Assembly: GCA_964608965.1 (NCBI GenBank)
Contig: CAZSPZ010000006.1
Span: 1 to 64,000, forward strand
Origin: UBA10908 sp964608965
GTDB lineage: Bacteria; Bacillota; Clostridia; Peptostreptococcales; Anaerovoracaceae
DNA: 64,000 bases
Reading direction: 5' to 3'
Of the stretch, positions 43,813 through 52,368 are shown piece after piece (position 1 is the first letter of the stretch; each line of letters starts with the position of its first letter). The notes below the pieces were generated by a model. It was given only the letters and a program-made list of their open reading frames with translations. It was not told the origin of the DNA and ran no database searches. Position numbers and translations under genes: made by a program.

Positions 43813-45746
43813 CAGCTTACGACCTCTCCGTCTCTGGCATCGGTCTTTGCAAAAGTGAACTTATCGTGGTCGTTGGCAAACATCAACATTCCGTTGGATT
43901 CAAGCCCTCTTAACATGCGGGGTTTCAAATTGGCCACGACAATCACATGCTGGCCTATGCAATCCTCGGGTTTATAGCTGCTTGCCACACCGGAGATAAT
44001 CTGTCTGGTTTCGCGGCCCATTTTCACCTGGAAGACAATCAGCTTATCTGCAGAAGGATGTTTTTCCGCGGAAACGACAATCCCAGTCCTGAAGTCGATT
44101 TTTTCGAAATCGGAAAAATCGATGGCTTCCTTTATGGGAATATCCGGAGCCAAATCCTCCTGGATCTCGGGCTGTCCTTTCATTGCTTCCAATACTTTTA
44201 TCTCTTCTTCGATATCCATTCTCGGGAAGATCGGGTCGCCCTTCTTTACAATGTTTCCATCCAGCATGTCAAATACTTTGGCGTCTTTCCATTCCGGCTC
44301 GGCTACCCAGAGCCCCAATTGCTTTCTCATCTCTGTAGACGTCGTGTGCATAAACGGGAAAATCAAGATGGACACAATTCTTAAAGATTCGGCAAGGTTG
44401 TGAAGCACGGTATTAAGCCTGTCTCTGTTTGCTTCATCTTTGGCTAAAATCCATGGAGCCGTTTCGTCGATATATTTATTGGTTCTTCTTATTAAAGTCC
44501 AAATTTCCTCCAAGGCCAGACTGAAGCTGAACTTATCCATGTGCTTATCCACTTTGGCATAACAGTTGCTCGCAAGCGTTTTCAGTTCTGCATCGGTACC
44601 CTCTTCCGGGCCGACAGCGGGAACGACGGCGTTGTTGTACTTCTCGATCATGGAGACGGTCCGGGAAACAAGGTTGCCCAAATCGTTTGCCAAGTCGTAA
44701 TTCAGGCGGTTCAGCATCACTTCGTTTGTAAACAAACCATCCTGTCCGAACGTGTATTCACGCAGCAGAAAATACTTTAACGCATCCACGCCATACCGCT
44801 CGATCAGTTTGACGGGATCGACGATATTTCCTCTGGATTTTGACATTTTACCGCCTTCCAGCAGTATCCACCCATGTCCAAGAACGTGCTTGGGAATAGG
44901 TGCGTCAATCGACATCAACATGGCAGGCCATATGATGGCATGGAAACGGACGATTTCTTTCCCTACAAGATGAACATCGCAGGGCCAGTATTTGTCATAC
45001 TTTTCAGTGCTTTCTCCGGGGAGCTGCGGATATCCCAGCGCCGTCACGTAATTCGAAAGCGCATCAAGCCATACGTAAATTACATGCTTGGGGTCTATGG
45101 GAACAGGAATTCCCCAGTCGAAACTGCTTCTGGATATGCAAAGATCCTCGAGCCCCTGCCCGATGAATGCGATCATCTCGTTCACACGGGTTTCCGGCTG
45201 AAGGAAATCTGTGGTTTTAAAAAGTTCGACTAGTTTGTCTGCATACTTGGAAAGGCGGAAAAAATAAGCCTCTTCTTTCGCTTTCTCTACAGGCCGGCCG
45301 CAGTCGGGGCATTTGCCGTCAACCAACTGGTTTTCAGTCCAAAAAGATTCGCAGGGAGTACAATACCATCCTTCGTATTCGGACTTATATATATCCCCTT
45401 TGTCGTACATTTTTTTGAAGATTTCCTGCACCCGCTTTTCATGACGGGGCTCGGTTGTACGAATAAAGTCGTCGTAAGAAATTTCCATCGTTTTCCAAAG
45501 TTCTTTAATGTTCCCCACAATCTCATCCACGTATTGTATGGGGGTTACTCCTTTGGCTTCGGCCTTTTCCTGTATTTTCTGACCATGCTCGTCCGTACCG
45601 GTCAAAAACATGACGTCGTAACCGGCTAAGCGTTTGAATCTGGCCATCGCATCTGCCATGACCGTGCAATACGTATGCCCGATATGCAGGTTGTCGCTGG
45701 GGTAGTAAATAGGTGTGGATATATAGAATGTCTTTTTATTTGTCAT
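43812..45746 (-). CDS. metG: Methionyl-tRNA synthetase
   Basis: Class I synthetase of 644 residues. It has the HIGH motif HIGHTYC, a zinc knuckle (CTPCESFW ... CPDCGRP), KMSKSRG, a helical anticodon domain, and a C-terminal OB-fold tRNA-binding domain (about 540-644, DFRTGIVVSAEKHPSADKL) as in the dimeric bacterial form. AAGGAGAAG precedes the start. A small hairpin lies just before that ribosome site. It is followed by tatD, a pairing common in Firmicutes. Confidence 0.96.
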   Translation of the reverse strand: MTNKKTFYISTPIYYPSDNLHIGHTYCTVMADAMARFKRLAGYDVMFLTGTDEHGQKIQEKAEAKGVTPIQYVDEIVGNIKELWKTMEISYDDFIRTTEPRHEKRVQEIFKKMYDKGDIYKSEYEGWYCTPCESFWTENQLVDGKCPDCGRPVEKAKEEAYFFRLSKYADKLVELFKTTDFLQPETRVNEMIAFIGQGLEDLCISRSSFDWGIPVPIDPKHVIYVWLDALSNYVTALGYPQLPGESTEKYDKYWPCDVHLVGKEIVRFHAIIWPAMLMSIDAPIPKHVLGHGWILLEGGKMSKSRGNIVDPVKLIERYGVDALKYFLLREYTFGQDGLFTNEVMLNRLNYDLANDLGNLVSRTVSMIEKYNNAVVPAVGPEEGTDAELKTLASNCYAKVDKHMDKFSFSLALEEIWTLIRRTNKYIDETAPWILAKDEANRDRLNTVLHNLAESLRIVSILIFPFMHTTSTEMRKQLGLWVAEPEWKDAKVFDMLDGNIVKKGDPIFPRMDIEEEIKVLEAMKGQPEIQEDLAPDIPIKEAIDFSDFEKIDFRTGIVVSAEKHPSADKLIVFQVKMGRETRQIISGVASSYKPEDCIGQHVIVVANLKPRMLRGLESNGMLMFANDHDKFTFAKTDARDGEVVS

Positions 45747-45761
45747 CTTCTTCTCCTTCTG

Positions 45762-45781
45762 CCTGTTCGAATGAGAACAGG
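45762..45781 (-). other. Hairpin in the short metG leader
   Basis: CCTGTTC/GAACAGG forms a 7-bp stem with a 6-base loop immediately before the metG ribosome site and 6 bases after the previous stop. There is no T tract, so it is not a standard terminator; it may affect metG translation or RNA processing. Confidence 0.45.
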
Positions 45782-45787
45782 ACTCGT

Positions 45788-46417
45788 CTATAAAATATCA
45801 TGAGGGTCGTTCATGCCTAAAAGTTGAGCAAACCCGTCTTTATATTTAACTCTTATAATGGACGCGGGGTTGATGTGCAAGTGCCACAAATCCGAAAGTT
45901 CCACATCGAACAGATAAGAAAGGGCACCGCGGATGGCCATGGCATGAGAGACCACTATAATAGGTCTCTCAGGATGCTCCTCCTTTCCCTCTTCGTCTTC
46001 CTGCTGGATGACTTCCTTTAGAAAATCGGAGACTCTCTCCTTTACTTCGGAAAAAAGTTCACTTCCCGGAACTCTGTAATTGCCGAAATCCTCCAAAAAT
46101 GGTCGCGCATGTTCAGGGTGTGCGGCATCTGCCTCCTGAAATGTCATCTGCTCGAAAATCCCCACACTCATTTCTGTCAGGCGGTCGTCTATTTTTACGG
46201 TCAATCCGGCATGCGGCTTTGCGATTCCGCCCGCCAAAACCTTGGCGCGATCCAAGGGGCTGGAATAAATGGACTTAATGTTTTCTCTTGCCAACTGGTC
46301 CGATACCCAGGGGACACTGGACTCCCCCTTTTTTGTGTAAGGGGAATGCGTTTGTCCGTATATTATTTTATTTGCCAGCGCATAGGTTTCCGGATGGCGA
46401 ACAAATATGAATTTCAA
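45788..46417 (-). CDS. Histidine phosphatase superfamily protein
   Basis: A 209-residue phosphoglycerate-mutase-like phosphatase. The catalytic His motif reads FVRHPET instead of the usual RHGET, followed by IYSSPLDRAKVLA with the phosphate-binding Arg, the acid/base Glu near MSVGIFEQM and the second His in VVSHAMAIRGALSYL. The start is set at TTG 46417, 7 bases after AGAGGA and 1 base after the DMT stop; a longer ATG frame overlaps that gene and is rejected. Substrate unknown; alpha-ribazole phosphatase-like or phosphoglycerate mutase-like roles are possible. Confidence 0.82.
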   Translation of the reverse strand: MKFIFVRHPETYALANKIIYGQTHSPYTKKGESSVPWVSDQLARENIKSIYSSPLDRAKVLAGGIAKPHAGLTVKIDDRLTEMSVGIFEQMTFQEADAAHPEHARPFLEDFGNYRVPGSELFSEVKERVSDFLKEVIQQEDEEGKEEHPERPIIVVSHAMAIRGALSYLFDVELSDLWHLHINPASIIRVKYKDGFAQLLGMNDPHDIL

Positions 46418-46418
46418 G

Positions 46419-47342
46419 TTATATTCCTCTTTTCTTTTCCGGCAGCGGGATTTGTACAAGGATGATGGCTATGAACACAATGATGCAGCCGATAATTTCT
46501 CTGGGGGACATGATTTCCTGAAGAATCAGCCATCCTGCCAGTACCCCGAATACTGCTTCCAAACTCATAATAAGGGATGCTACTGTCGGGTCGGTGTACT
46601 TTTGAGCAATCATTTGCAGCGTGTATCCCACAGCAGCCGACAGGACACCTGTAAATAGTATGGGTACAGCCGCATTGACGATTTTCTCGACGGTAGGCGT
46701 TTCAAAAATAAAAGCGAATATTCCCACAAGAAGCGAACACGTCGCAAATTGGATCAACGCCAGTCTCAAAACATCGGTTTTTTTAACAAAATAATCACAG
46801 CACAGAATATGCAAGGCGTAAAATATAGCACAGATAAATACGAAAGTATCGCCTTTTGTCAGCATAATTTCTTCTTTGATGGATAAAAAGTACATGCCCA
46901 CAGTGGCGAGCGCTACACCCACACCAACGAGCCAACTTATTTTTTTCTTTAGAAAAATCCAACCGATCACAGGTACAAATATAATATACAGTGCCGTGAT
47001 GAATCCGGTCTTGCCCGCCGTGGTATACACGATACCCATCTGTTGAAAGGATGTTCCGAATGTTAAAAAAACGCCGCAGCATATTCCGCCGATGATGGTG
47101 TCCTTTTTACGTTGTTCAACCGCTTCCGGGGTTAAGGTTTGCGGTGCATTTATTTTCCTGTCCCTTGCCTCGGAAACACGCACGACAATGTATAATACAA
47201 ATGTTGCAAGCAGCATTCTTGTTGAGACAAAAGTCAGGGGCTGTATATAATCCATGCCTACTCTTTGGAAAACGAAGGCCGTCCCCCATATAAAAGCGGT
47301 AAGCAACAGCAGCAAGTTACCTATTATTCTCTTTTTTTTCAT
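46419..47342 (-). CDS. DMT superfamily permease (EamA type)
   Basis: A 307-residue protein with ten predicted membrane helices in two EamA repeats (about residues 5-145 and 160-300); LLLLTAFIWGTAFVFQRVG at the N terminus and SLEAVFGVLAGWLILQE near the end are family-typical. Members move amino acids, nucleosides or other metabolites; the substrate is not readable. AGGAG lies before the start. It diverges from birA; the 85-base region between has a TATAAT for this gene but no good -35. Confidence 0.9.
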   Translation of the reverse strand: MKKKRIIGNLLLLLTAFIWGTAFVFQRVGMDYIQPLTFVSTRMLLATFVLYIVVRVSEARDRKINAPQTLTPEAVEQRKKDTIIGGICCGVFLTFGTSFQQMGIVYTTAGKTGFITALYIIFVPVIGWIFLKKKISWLVGVGVALATVGMYFLSIKEEIMLTKGDTFVFICAIFYALHILCCDYFVKKTDVLRLALIQFATCSLLVGIFAFIFETPTVEKIVNAAVPILFTGVLSAAVGYTLQMIAQKYTDPTVASLIMSLEAVFGVLAGWLILQEIMSPREIIGCIIVFIAIILVQIPLPEKKRGI

Positions 47343-47427
47343 AAAATAATCTCCTATTCGTAATTTTAATATTATATACTAATGGCAGTTAAAATCATAG
47401 TGTGTTTTGTGGTATTTGGGAGGAACT

Positions 47428-48060
47428 ATGCTTTATAAATACGATGAATTAGGGTCAACGCAAGATAAGCTAAAAGAACTTTTCGCAGCGGGAGAAGTCC
47501 AATTCGGGGATGGGGTTCAGGCAGAAACCCAAACCGCAGGGAGAGGGCGCTTCGGCCGAAGTTTTTATTCGCCCCCCAAAAGCGGAATTTATTTGAGTGT
47601 ACTGCTTCCTTACGTAAACGATGAGCTTCTGACAGTAGGCGCCGCAGTATCCGCGCTCCAGTCCATAGAGCAGATTACAGGTCAAAAAGCGGATGTAAAA
47701 TGGGTGAACGACGTATATCTGAACGGCAAAAAAATCGCCGGCATCTTGGCGGAAGCTGTCGTGGATAAAGACGGAAAACCCGCCGCAGTCATTCTTGGAG
47801 TAGGCATAAACATCGTATCGCCGATAAGCGATTTTCCACAGGACATTCAAAATAAAGCAGGCGCTTTGATTTCGCAGGAAGACATTATCGCCAACGCTTA
47901 TACGGATGCGGACATCGACGCTCTGCGCGACAACTTAACGTTATGCCTTTTGGCACGACTAATTCTTTTACCGGAACAAATTCGCGAAAAGGCTTTTTTT
48001 GCCGAATACAAAGCTCGGCTGATCAACCCCGAGGATGTCCCACCTGGTGTGTTAGAATAG
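47428..48060 (+). CDS. birA: Biotin-protein ligase catalytic domain, short C terminus
   Basis: The only plus-strand protein gene. The 210-residue product carries the BPL catalytic core: GSTQDK, TAGRGRFGRSFYSP, SGIYLSVLLP, VKWVNDVYLNGKKIAGIL and LGVGINI. It lacks the N-terminal DNA-binding domain, so it is a non-repressor (class I) enzyme, and it ends in NPEDVPPGVLE with little or none of the C-terminal SH3-like domain of about 45 residues, possibly through a past frameshift or deletion. ATG 47428 follows GGGAGGAAC. It should attach biotin to carboxylase carrier proteins, if active. Confidence 0.85.
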   Translation: MLYKYDELGSTQDKLKELFAAGEVQFGDGVQAETQTAGRGRFGRSFYSPPKSGIYLSVLLPYVNDELLTVGAAVSALQSIEQITGQKADVKWVNDVYLNGKKIAGILAEAVVDKDGKPAAVILGVGINIVSPISDFPQDIQNKAGALISQEDIIANAYTDADIDALRDNLTLCLLARLILLPEQIREKAFFAEYKARLINPEDVPPGVLE

Positions 48061-48071
48061 AAAACAGAAAT

Positions 48072-48101
48072 AAAAAGAGCCGGATTATATCCGGCTCTTT
48101 T
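48072..48101. terminator. Bidirectional terminator between birA and the S-layer-type gene
   Basis: AAAAGAGCCGGA/TCCGGCTCTTTT forms a 12-bp stem with a 5-base loop, with T-rich tails on both strands. It ends birA on the plus strand and the surface-protein transcript on the minus strand. Confidence 0.9.
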
Positions 48102-48105
48102 CGTT

Positions 48106-51100
48106 TTAAAGAAGTTCAACCTTGTAAAGGACTGCTGCCATTTCTGCTCTGGTCATGTTGCCCAACGGCTTAAACGTACCGTTTGGATATCCGTCTATTA
48201 TTTCTTTTGCAACCAACGCGGCAATGCCAACTTGTGAATACGTTGCAATACTGGATTTGTCAGAAAACTTGTTGAGCTGACTGGTGGCTCCGGTCAGGGA
48301 TTGCCCTGTGGCTGTCATTGTCCTGTATAAAAGGGATACCGCATCCTGCCTTGTGATGGAAGCCTTCGGATAGTACTTTCCGCTGTCACTTCCTTGTGCG
48401 ATACCAAGAGCCTTTGCTATTGCGATTGCGTTGTAATAGTAGCTGCTCTTAGGAACATCGGAAAAATTAGAAGTCGTACTGCCTTTAAGGTTAAAAGCCC
48501 TGTAGAGCATCAACATAAAATCGCCTCGCGTAATATTGGAAGAAGGACTAAATGTCGTAGAGGTTACGCCCGTCACAATGTCTTCTGCATAAAGGTAGTC
48601 AATAAAACCTGCGGCCCAATGGTTTTGGACATCGTTGAAATATTTTGAATCTGATGTATCTTGTTCTGTAACTGTCACTTTAATTATCCCGTCGTAATTA
48701 TCATTGTCGGAATCATAAGCGACATATTTCAATTCAAATGTGCCGGTATAAGTGGATTTGGGCACAAAGCTTACATCGTCGACATATGGCTCGCTGCTTC
48801 GATAATATTTTGTCGAGGCTGAAACAACGGTTCCTAAGTCTTCCGGAGAGTCGTATCCATAATACAATTTACCCGCAGTTGTGGAAGGGAGAGTAAATTT
48901 CAAATAGGAGAAACTCGTATCTGCAAGCTGCTTGAACACCGTATTGATCTCCGTATCCGAAAAAGTCAACACTTCTCCGTTCGTTATACTGTACGTCAAA
49001 GTTTTTATATTGTTCGTTCCCACAGTAATAGAAACTTTACCTACAAAACTGTTGCCGGACGAGTCGTATGCGGTATAGGTAAGAGTAAATGATCCTGCAT
49101 ATCCGCTTTTAGGCACGAAGGATACATCGGCAAACAGTTTGTTGGAAGTTCCCGTGCGATAGTATTTATCTGATGCTCTTACCGCAGTTCCGGGTTTCGT
49201 TGCAGAGATGTAATCATAATACAATATTCCGTATGTTGAAGCAGGCAGTGTAAATTGAATGTAGTTGAAAGAGGTGTTGCTCGCCGCATCCTGGAAATTT
49301 TCATTAAAATCCGCACTGGAAAATGTAAGCACTTCGTCCTGGTCTATATTGTAGGTGAGAAGTTGAATATCTTCGCTGCCGCTCTTTACATTCACTTGAA
49401 TTTTTCCGCTGTAATCGTTGTTGCTTGTATCGTAAGCAACATAGTTTATAGCAAAAGTACCGCTATATGTGCTTTTGGGAACAAAACTGACAAGAGACAG
49501 CAGGTTGACGCCTGTATCTCCGGAGCGATAATATTTTGTCGAAGCACTGACCTTTGCATCGTAGGAACCCGTGGATGTGTAGTTATAGTACAGGACACCG
49601 TATGTGGAGGAAGGCAATGTGAACTTCACATAGCTCAGGCTGCTACCCACTTCGGCTTTAAATGCATTGTTTATGTCCGTCGTGGAAAGCAATAGTTTTG
49701 CGCCTTGCTCGATGGAATAGGATAATGTAGCGATGTCACTCGTCGAACCGGTGACCGTCACTTTTACAGTACCCGGATAAGCTTCTCCGCTTGCGGTGTA
49801 GCCAATATAGTCGATGGTAAAAGTGCCGGTATACGTTGATTTGGGAACAAATGCCACATCATCCAATTGCTTGCCTGTTCCGATGCGATAATACTTATCC
49901 GTGGCTCTGACCGCAGTGCCCGGACTGGCAGAAGAGCTGTAGCTGTAATACAGAGTACCGTAAGAAGTCGAGGGCAAAGTAAATTGCACATAACTGAAGT
50001 CTGTGCCGGATGCTGCTTTGTATTTGGTGTTCAATGTCGAAGAAGACAGAATCGACACTTCATCTTGCGCAACGCTCAACGTGATTTCTGCTACGGATGC
50101 TGCCTTGATCGTCAGAGTTAGCTTTCCGTTGAATGAATTGCCGCCGGCATCTTTGCCTGTATAATAAATAACAGAATTCCCGATATAAGTCGATTTGGGA
50201 ACAAAACTGATCGTATTATAATCCGTCAGGGAATATTCGGTGCCTTGAACCACCGCTGTTCCGGGGTTCGAAGCAGAAACATAGTTTCTGTATAAAGTTC
50301 CTTGAGCGGCATCCGGAAGAATAAACTTTATGCTGTTTAAAGCTGCACCCGCTGCGGTGGCAAAGGCTGTCGCAACATTCGTGTTTTTGAGAAAAAGAGT
50401 TTCCGTCTGCTTTACCGTAGCTGTCTGTGCAGCTACCGAATAGGCTTCGGCTGCCACAATGATTGTTACAATGCCCGTAAATTCATTTCCGTCTGCGTCG
50501 TATGCTTTATAAGCAATATTGACAGTTCCGCTATATTCCCTGTTTGGAACAAAAACAACATGTTCTAAAGCGTTTAGGCTGTATCCCGTACCTGCGGAAA
50601 CAGCGGTCTGAGGATAATCCGCATACAAAATGCCTTGTGTGCTGCTTGGGAGTGTAAACTTAACGTGTTCGATGCTTTCGCCGATCTTCGCTGTAAACTT
50701 TGCATTCATATCATCTTTCGGGATGGATATGGGTGCCGTGGAAAGTTGAGATATCGCTCCGGCAGCGCTTGTTTCGATGATGTTGTCTGAAAGCATATTG
50801 ACATGGACAGAGACATTGCCGTAAGGCGTTGTGGAATTCCCCACCTCGTAACCGCTGACCGTATACGTTGCTGTCCCTGCGGCCGAAGCCGCTATTCTCA
50901 ATCTTCCGGCAGTGATCGCGCTCATGGCAATCAAAGTGTTTTCAACATAAAGCGCATTGTCGTACATCAGGGTAACACCGGCAGATCCGCCGGCCGCTGT
51001 GCTTATAGAGATAAATGACAAAGCTCCGCCGTCGTTGGCATCGTAAAACCCTGTAAAATCCGATGCTGAAAACGTATAGCCAGCAGCGAGTGTTTTTCTT

Positions 51101-51552
51101 ATATTAACGCTTCCGGTAAAAGTCGGGTTTTGCCTTGCAGCTCTGGTTACTGTTACTGTATATGTGGAGATGCTGCTTATCGCAGAACCGCTCGTCACAT
51201 TGTGCGTGTAGCTTGCAACCAGATCCCCTGTCGCTGTTGCGCCTGCCGCAGCATCCAGAGCAATGATTCCTCCGCTTAAAGTTACGCCCGTGTACAAGGG
51301 GCCGCCTTCAGGATTTGTCGCGTTGCTGACCTGATGACTGGAAGGATTTCCTGTATCGAAGGTGATTCCGAAATTATATGGAACCTCCACTGCGATATCA
51401 CTCCCCGAAATGTCGGAACTGTTCTGCCCGTTCCAGTCGATATCGACAAGGACAGGTTCGTCATCCCCGGCAAAGCTTGTTGCGGGAAAGCCGGTGAAAG
51501 CCATCGTAAATACCAACAACAGAACTAAAATTCTTTTACTATTCTTTTTCAA
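48106..51552 (-). CDS. Secreted SLH-domain surface protein with six internal repeats
   Basis: A 1148-residue exported protein. A signal peptide (basic KKNSKR, then a hydrophobic core, cleavage likely after about residue 28) is followed by a unique region (30-265), six repeats of about 117 residues (265-965) with the recurring pattern F-LPS-YG-LYY ... FVPKSTYTGTF, and three SLH domains (about 971-1148) that would bind secondary cell-wall polymer. It may be a major S-layer protein or a repeat adhesin. The start is a TTG with AGAGGGG upstream. It follows the racemase gene by 25 bases, so both probably share the promoter at 52.3 kb. Confidence 0.88.
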   Translation of the reverse strand: MKKNSKRILVLLLVFTMAFTGFPATSFAGDDEPVLVDIDWNGQNSSDISGSDIAVEVPYNFGITFDTGNPSSHQVSNATNPEGGPLYTGVTLSGGIIALDAAAGATATGDLVASYTHNVTSGSAISSISTYTVTVTRAARQNPTFTGSVNIRKTLAAGYTFSASDFTGFYDANDGGALSFISISTAAGGSAGVTLMYDNALYVENTLIAMSAITAGRLRIAASAAGTATYTVSGYEVGNSTTPYGNVSVHVNMLSDNIIETSAAGAISQLSTAPISIPKDDMNAKFTAKIGESIEHVKFTLPSSTQGILYADYPQTAVSAGTGYSLNALEHVVFVPNREYSGTVNIAYKAYDADGNEFTGIVTIIVAAEAYSVAAQTATVKQTETLFLKNTNVATAFATAAGAALNSIKFILPDAAQGTLYRNYVSASNPGTAVVQGTEYSLTDYNTISFVPKSTYIGNSVIYYTGKDAGGNSFNGKLTLTIKAASVAEITLSVAQDEVSILSSSTLNTKYKAASGTDFSYVQFTLPSTSYGTLYYSYSSSASPGTAVRATDKYYRIGTGKQLDDVAFVPKSTYTGTFTIDYIGYTASGEAYPGTVKVTVTGSTSDIATLSYSIEQGAKLLLSTTDINNAFKAEVGSSLSYVKFTLPSSTYGVLYYNYTSTGSYDAKVSASTKYYRSGDTGVNLLSLVSFVPKSTYSGTFAINYVAYDTSNNDYSGKIQVNVKSGSEDIQLLTYNIDQDEVLTFSSADFNENFQDAASNTSFNYIQFTLPASTYGILYYDYISATKPGTAVRASDKYYRTGTSNKLFADVSFVPKSGYAGSFTLTYTAYDSSGNSFVGKVSITVGTNNIKTLTYSITNGEVLTFSDTEINTVFKQLADTSFSYLKFTLPSTTAGKLYYGYDSPEDLGTVVSASTKYYRSSEPYVDDVSFVPKSTYTGTFELKYVAYDSDNDNYDGIIKVTVTEQDTSDSKYFNDVQNHWAAGFIDYLYAEDIVTGVTSTTFSPSSNITRGDFMLMLYRAFNLKGSTTSNFSDVPKSSYYYNAIAIAKALGIAQGSDSGKYYPKASITRQDAVSLLYRTMTATGQSLTGATSQLNKFSDKSSIATYSQVGIAALVAKEIIDGYPNGTFKPLGNMTRAEMAAVLYKVELL
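48658..50760 (-). repeat. Six ~350-bp repeats in the surface-protein gene
   Basis: Six units of about 117 codons share the blocks F(T/I)LP, GxLYxxY, KYYR and FVPKSxYxG. The third to sixth are most alike; the first two lack the KYYR block and are diverged. The pattern fits unit duplication within the gene followed by drift, and suggests a beta-rich stacked domain array. Confidence 0.8.
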
Positions 51553-51577
51553 TTGTTTTGCACCCCTCTACTTCTTT

Positions 51578-52255
51578 TTACTTTAGACTGTTTACCTGCT
51601 CATTTTGTTCCGATTCCCGGTGCAGCATTTCGAGCATTCTGCTGCCCGGATCAATGATGGGAACATTTACAGCACCCCTGATTTGCTCAAGAACATAAGG
51701 GAAATGTGTGCAGCCAAGTATCAACACTTCCGCATTCATCCCTGTAAAATATCGAAGAAATTCTCGAAGATTCAGATCATCGCATATCTGCTTCGGAGGA
51801 AGTAAATCTTCTATGGCATAGACCAAAGGTTGCAGCGCAGCGCCGGAAAATCGACAATCGGGATTGTGCGCGTATATTACACGCTCTATTCCTGCGAGAC
51901 TCTGCCCGTTGGCAACGATTGCAAAAATATGCCGATACATCTTTGCGCATTCGGCATATACATCTAAAGGAGTTACTATTTTGAGCAGGACACGACTTCT
52001 TACGTAATCCAAATCGATGGCTGTAGATAGAGAATTGCAGTACACGTAAATACCTTCCGCACCCTCTGCAATCAGCTCATTTGCCAGCCGGACGACCAGA
52101 TCCGCTAATTCTTTTGGATGATGAAGCTGCATATCCAACTGTATGGTCGGATCTTTGCTGCAAGGGCGACCGATGGCATCATAACCCTTTGATTGCACAT
52201 ACTTCGTTCCAAGCTTCGTATCCGTTTCCGTTCCCGCTATCACGCCGATTTTCAT
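51578..52255 (-). CDS. Aspartate/glutamate racemase-family protein
   Basis: A 225-residue racemase of the Asp/Glu fold with the two catalytic cysteines visible in VYCNSLST (about 73) and LGCTHFPYV (about 182). Such cofactor-independent enzymes interconvert L- and D-amino acids for peptidoglycan or act on related substrates. It differs from canonical MurI near the N terminus (VIAGTETDT rather than FDSGVGGL), so the substrate is open. It has its own strong promoter and precedes the surface-protein gene. Confidence 0.82.
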   Translation of the reverse strand: MKIGVIAGTETDTKLGTKYVQSKGYDAIGRPCSKDPTIQLDMQLHHPKELADLVVRLANELIAEGAEGIYVYCNSLSTAIDLDYVRSRVLLKIVTPLDVYAECAKMYRHIFAIVANGQSLAGIERVIYAHNPDCRFSGAALQPLVYAIEDLLPPKQICDDLNLREFLRYFTGMNAEVLILGCTHFPYVLEQIRGAVNVPIIDPGSRMLEMLHRESEQNEQVNSLK

Positions 52256-52279
52256 AGGAATCCTCCTCCGCCCAAGTTC

Positions 52280-52308
52280 ATCATAGAATTATATTCCTTC
52301 GATGTCAA
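52280..52308 (-). promoter_or_regulatory. Strong promoter of the racemase and surface-protein genes
   Basis: A perfect TTGACA (52303-52308), 17 bases, then TATGAT (52280-52285), 24 bases before the racemase start, which has GGAGGAGGA as ribosome site. Confidence 0.75.
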
Positions 52309-52318
52309 CGAAGAAACC

Positions 52319-52344
52319 AAAGGCCACCCGACAGGGCGGCCTTT
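52319..52344 (-). terminator. Terminator of the hydrogenase operon
   Basis: AAAGGCCGCCC/GGGTGGCCTTT forms a stem with one internal mismatch and a short loop, followed by GGTTTCTTC on the minus strand, 24 bases after the hydA stop. Confidence 0.65.
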
Positions 52345-52368
52345 GCTCTTTTCAGTTAATCCTGGTCT

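Noticed and set aside
5832..45746. T-box riboswitches before the aminoacyl-tRNA synthetase genes
   Set aside because: cysS, proS, asnS, lysS and metG have leaders of only a few to 40 bases; no specifier stem or antiterminator was found.
46418..46459. ATG start of the histidine phosphatase inside the DMT gene
   Set aside because: It adds 14 residues not seen in the family; TTG 46417 has a good AGAGGA site.
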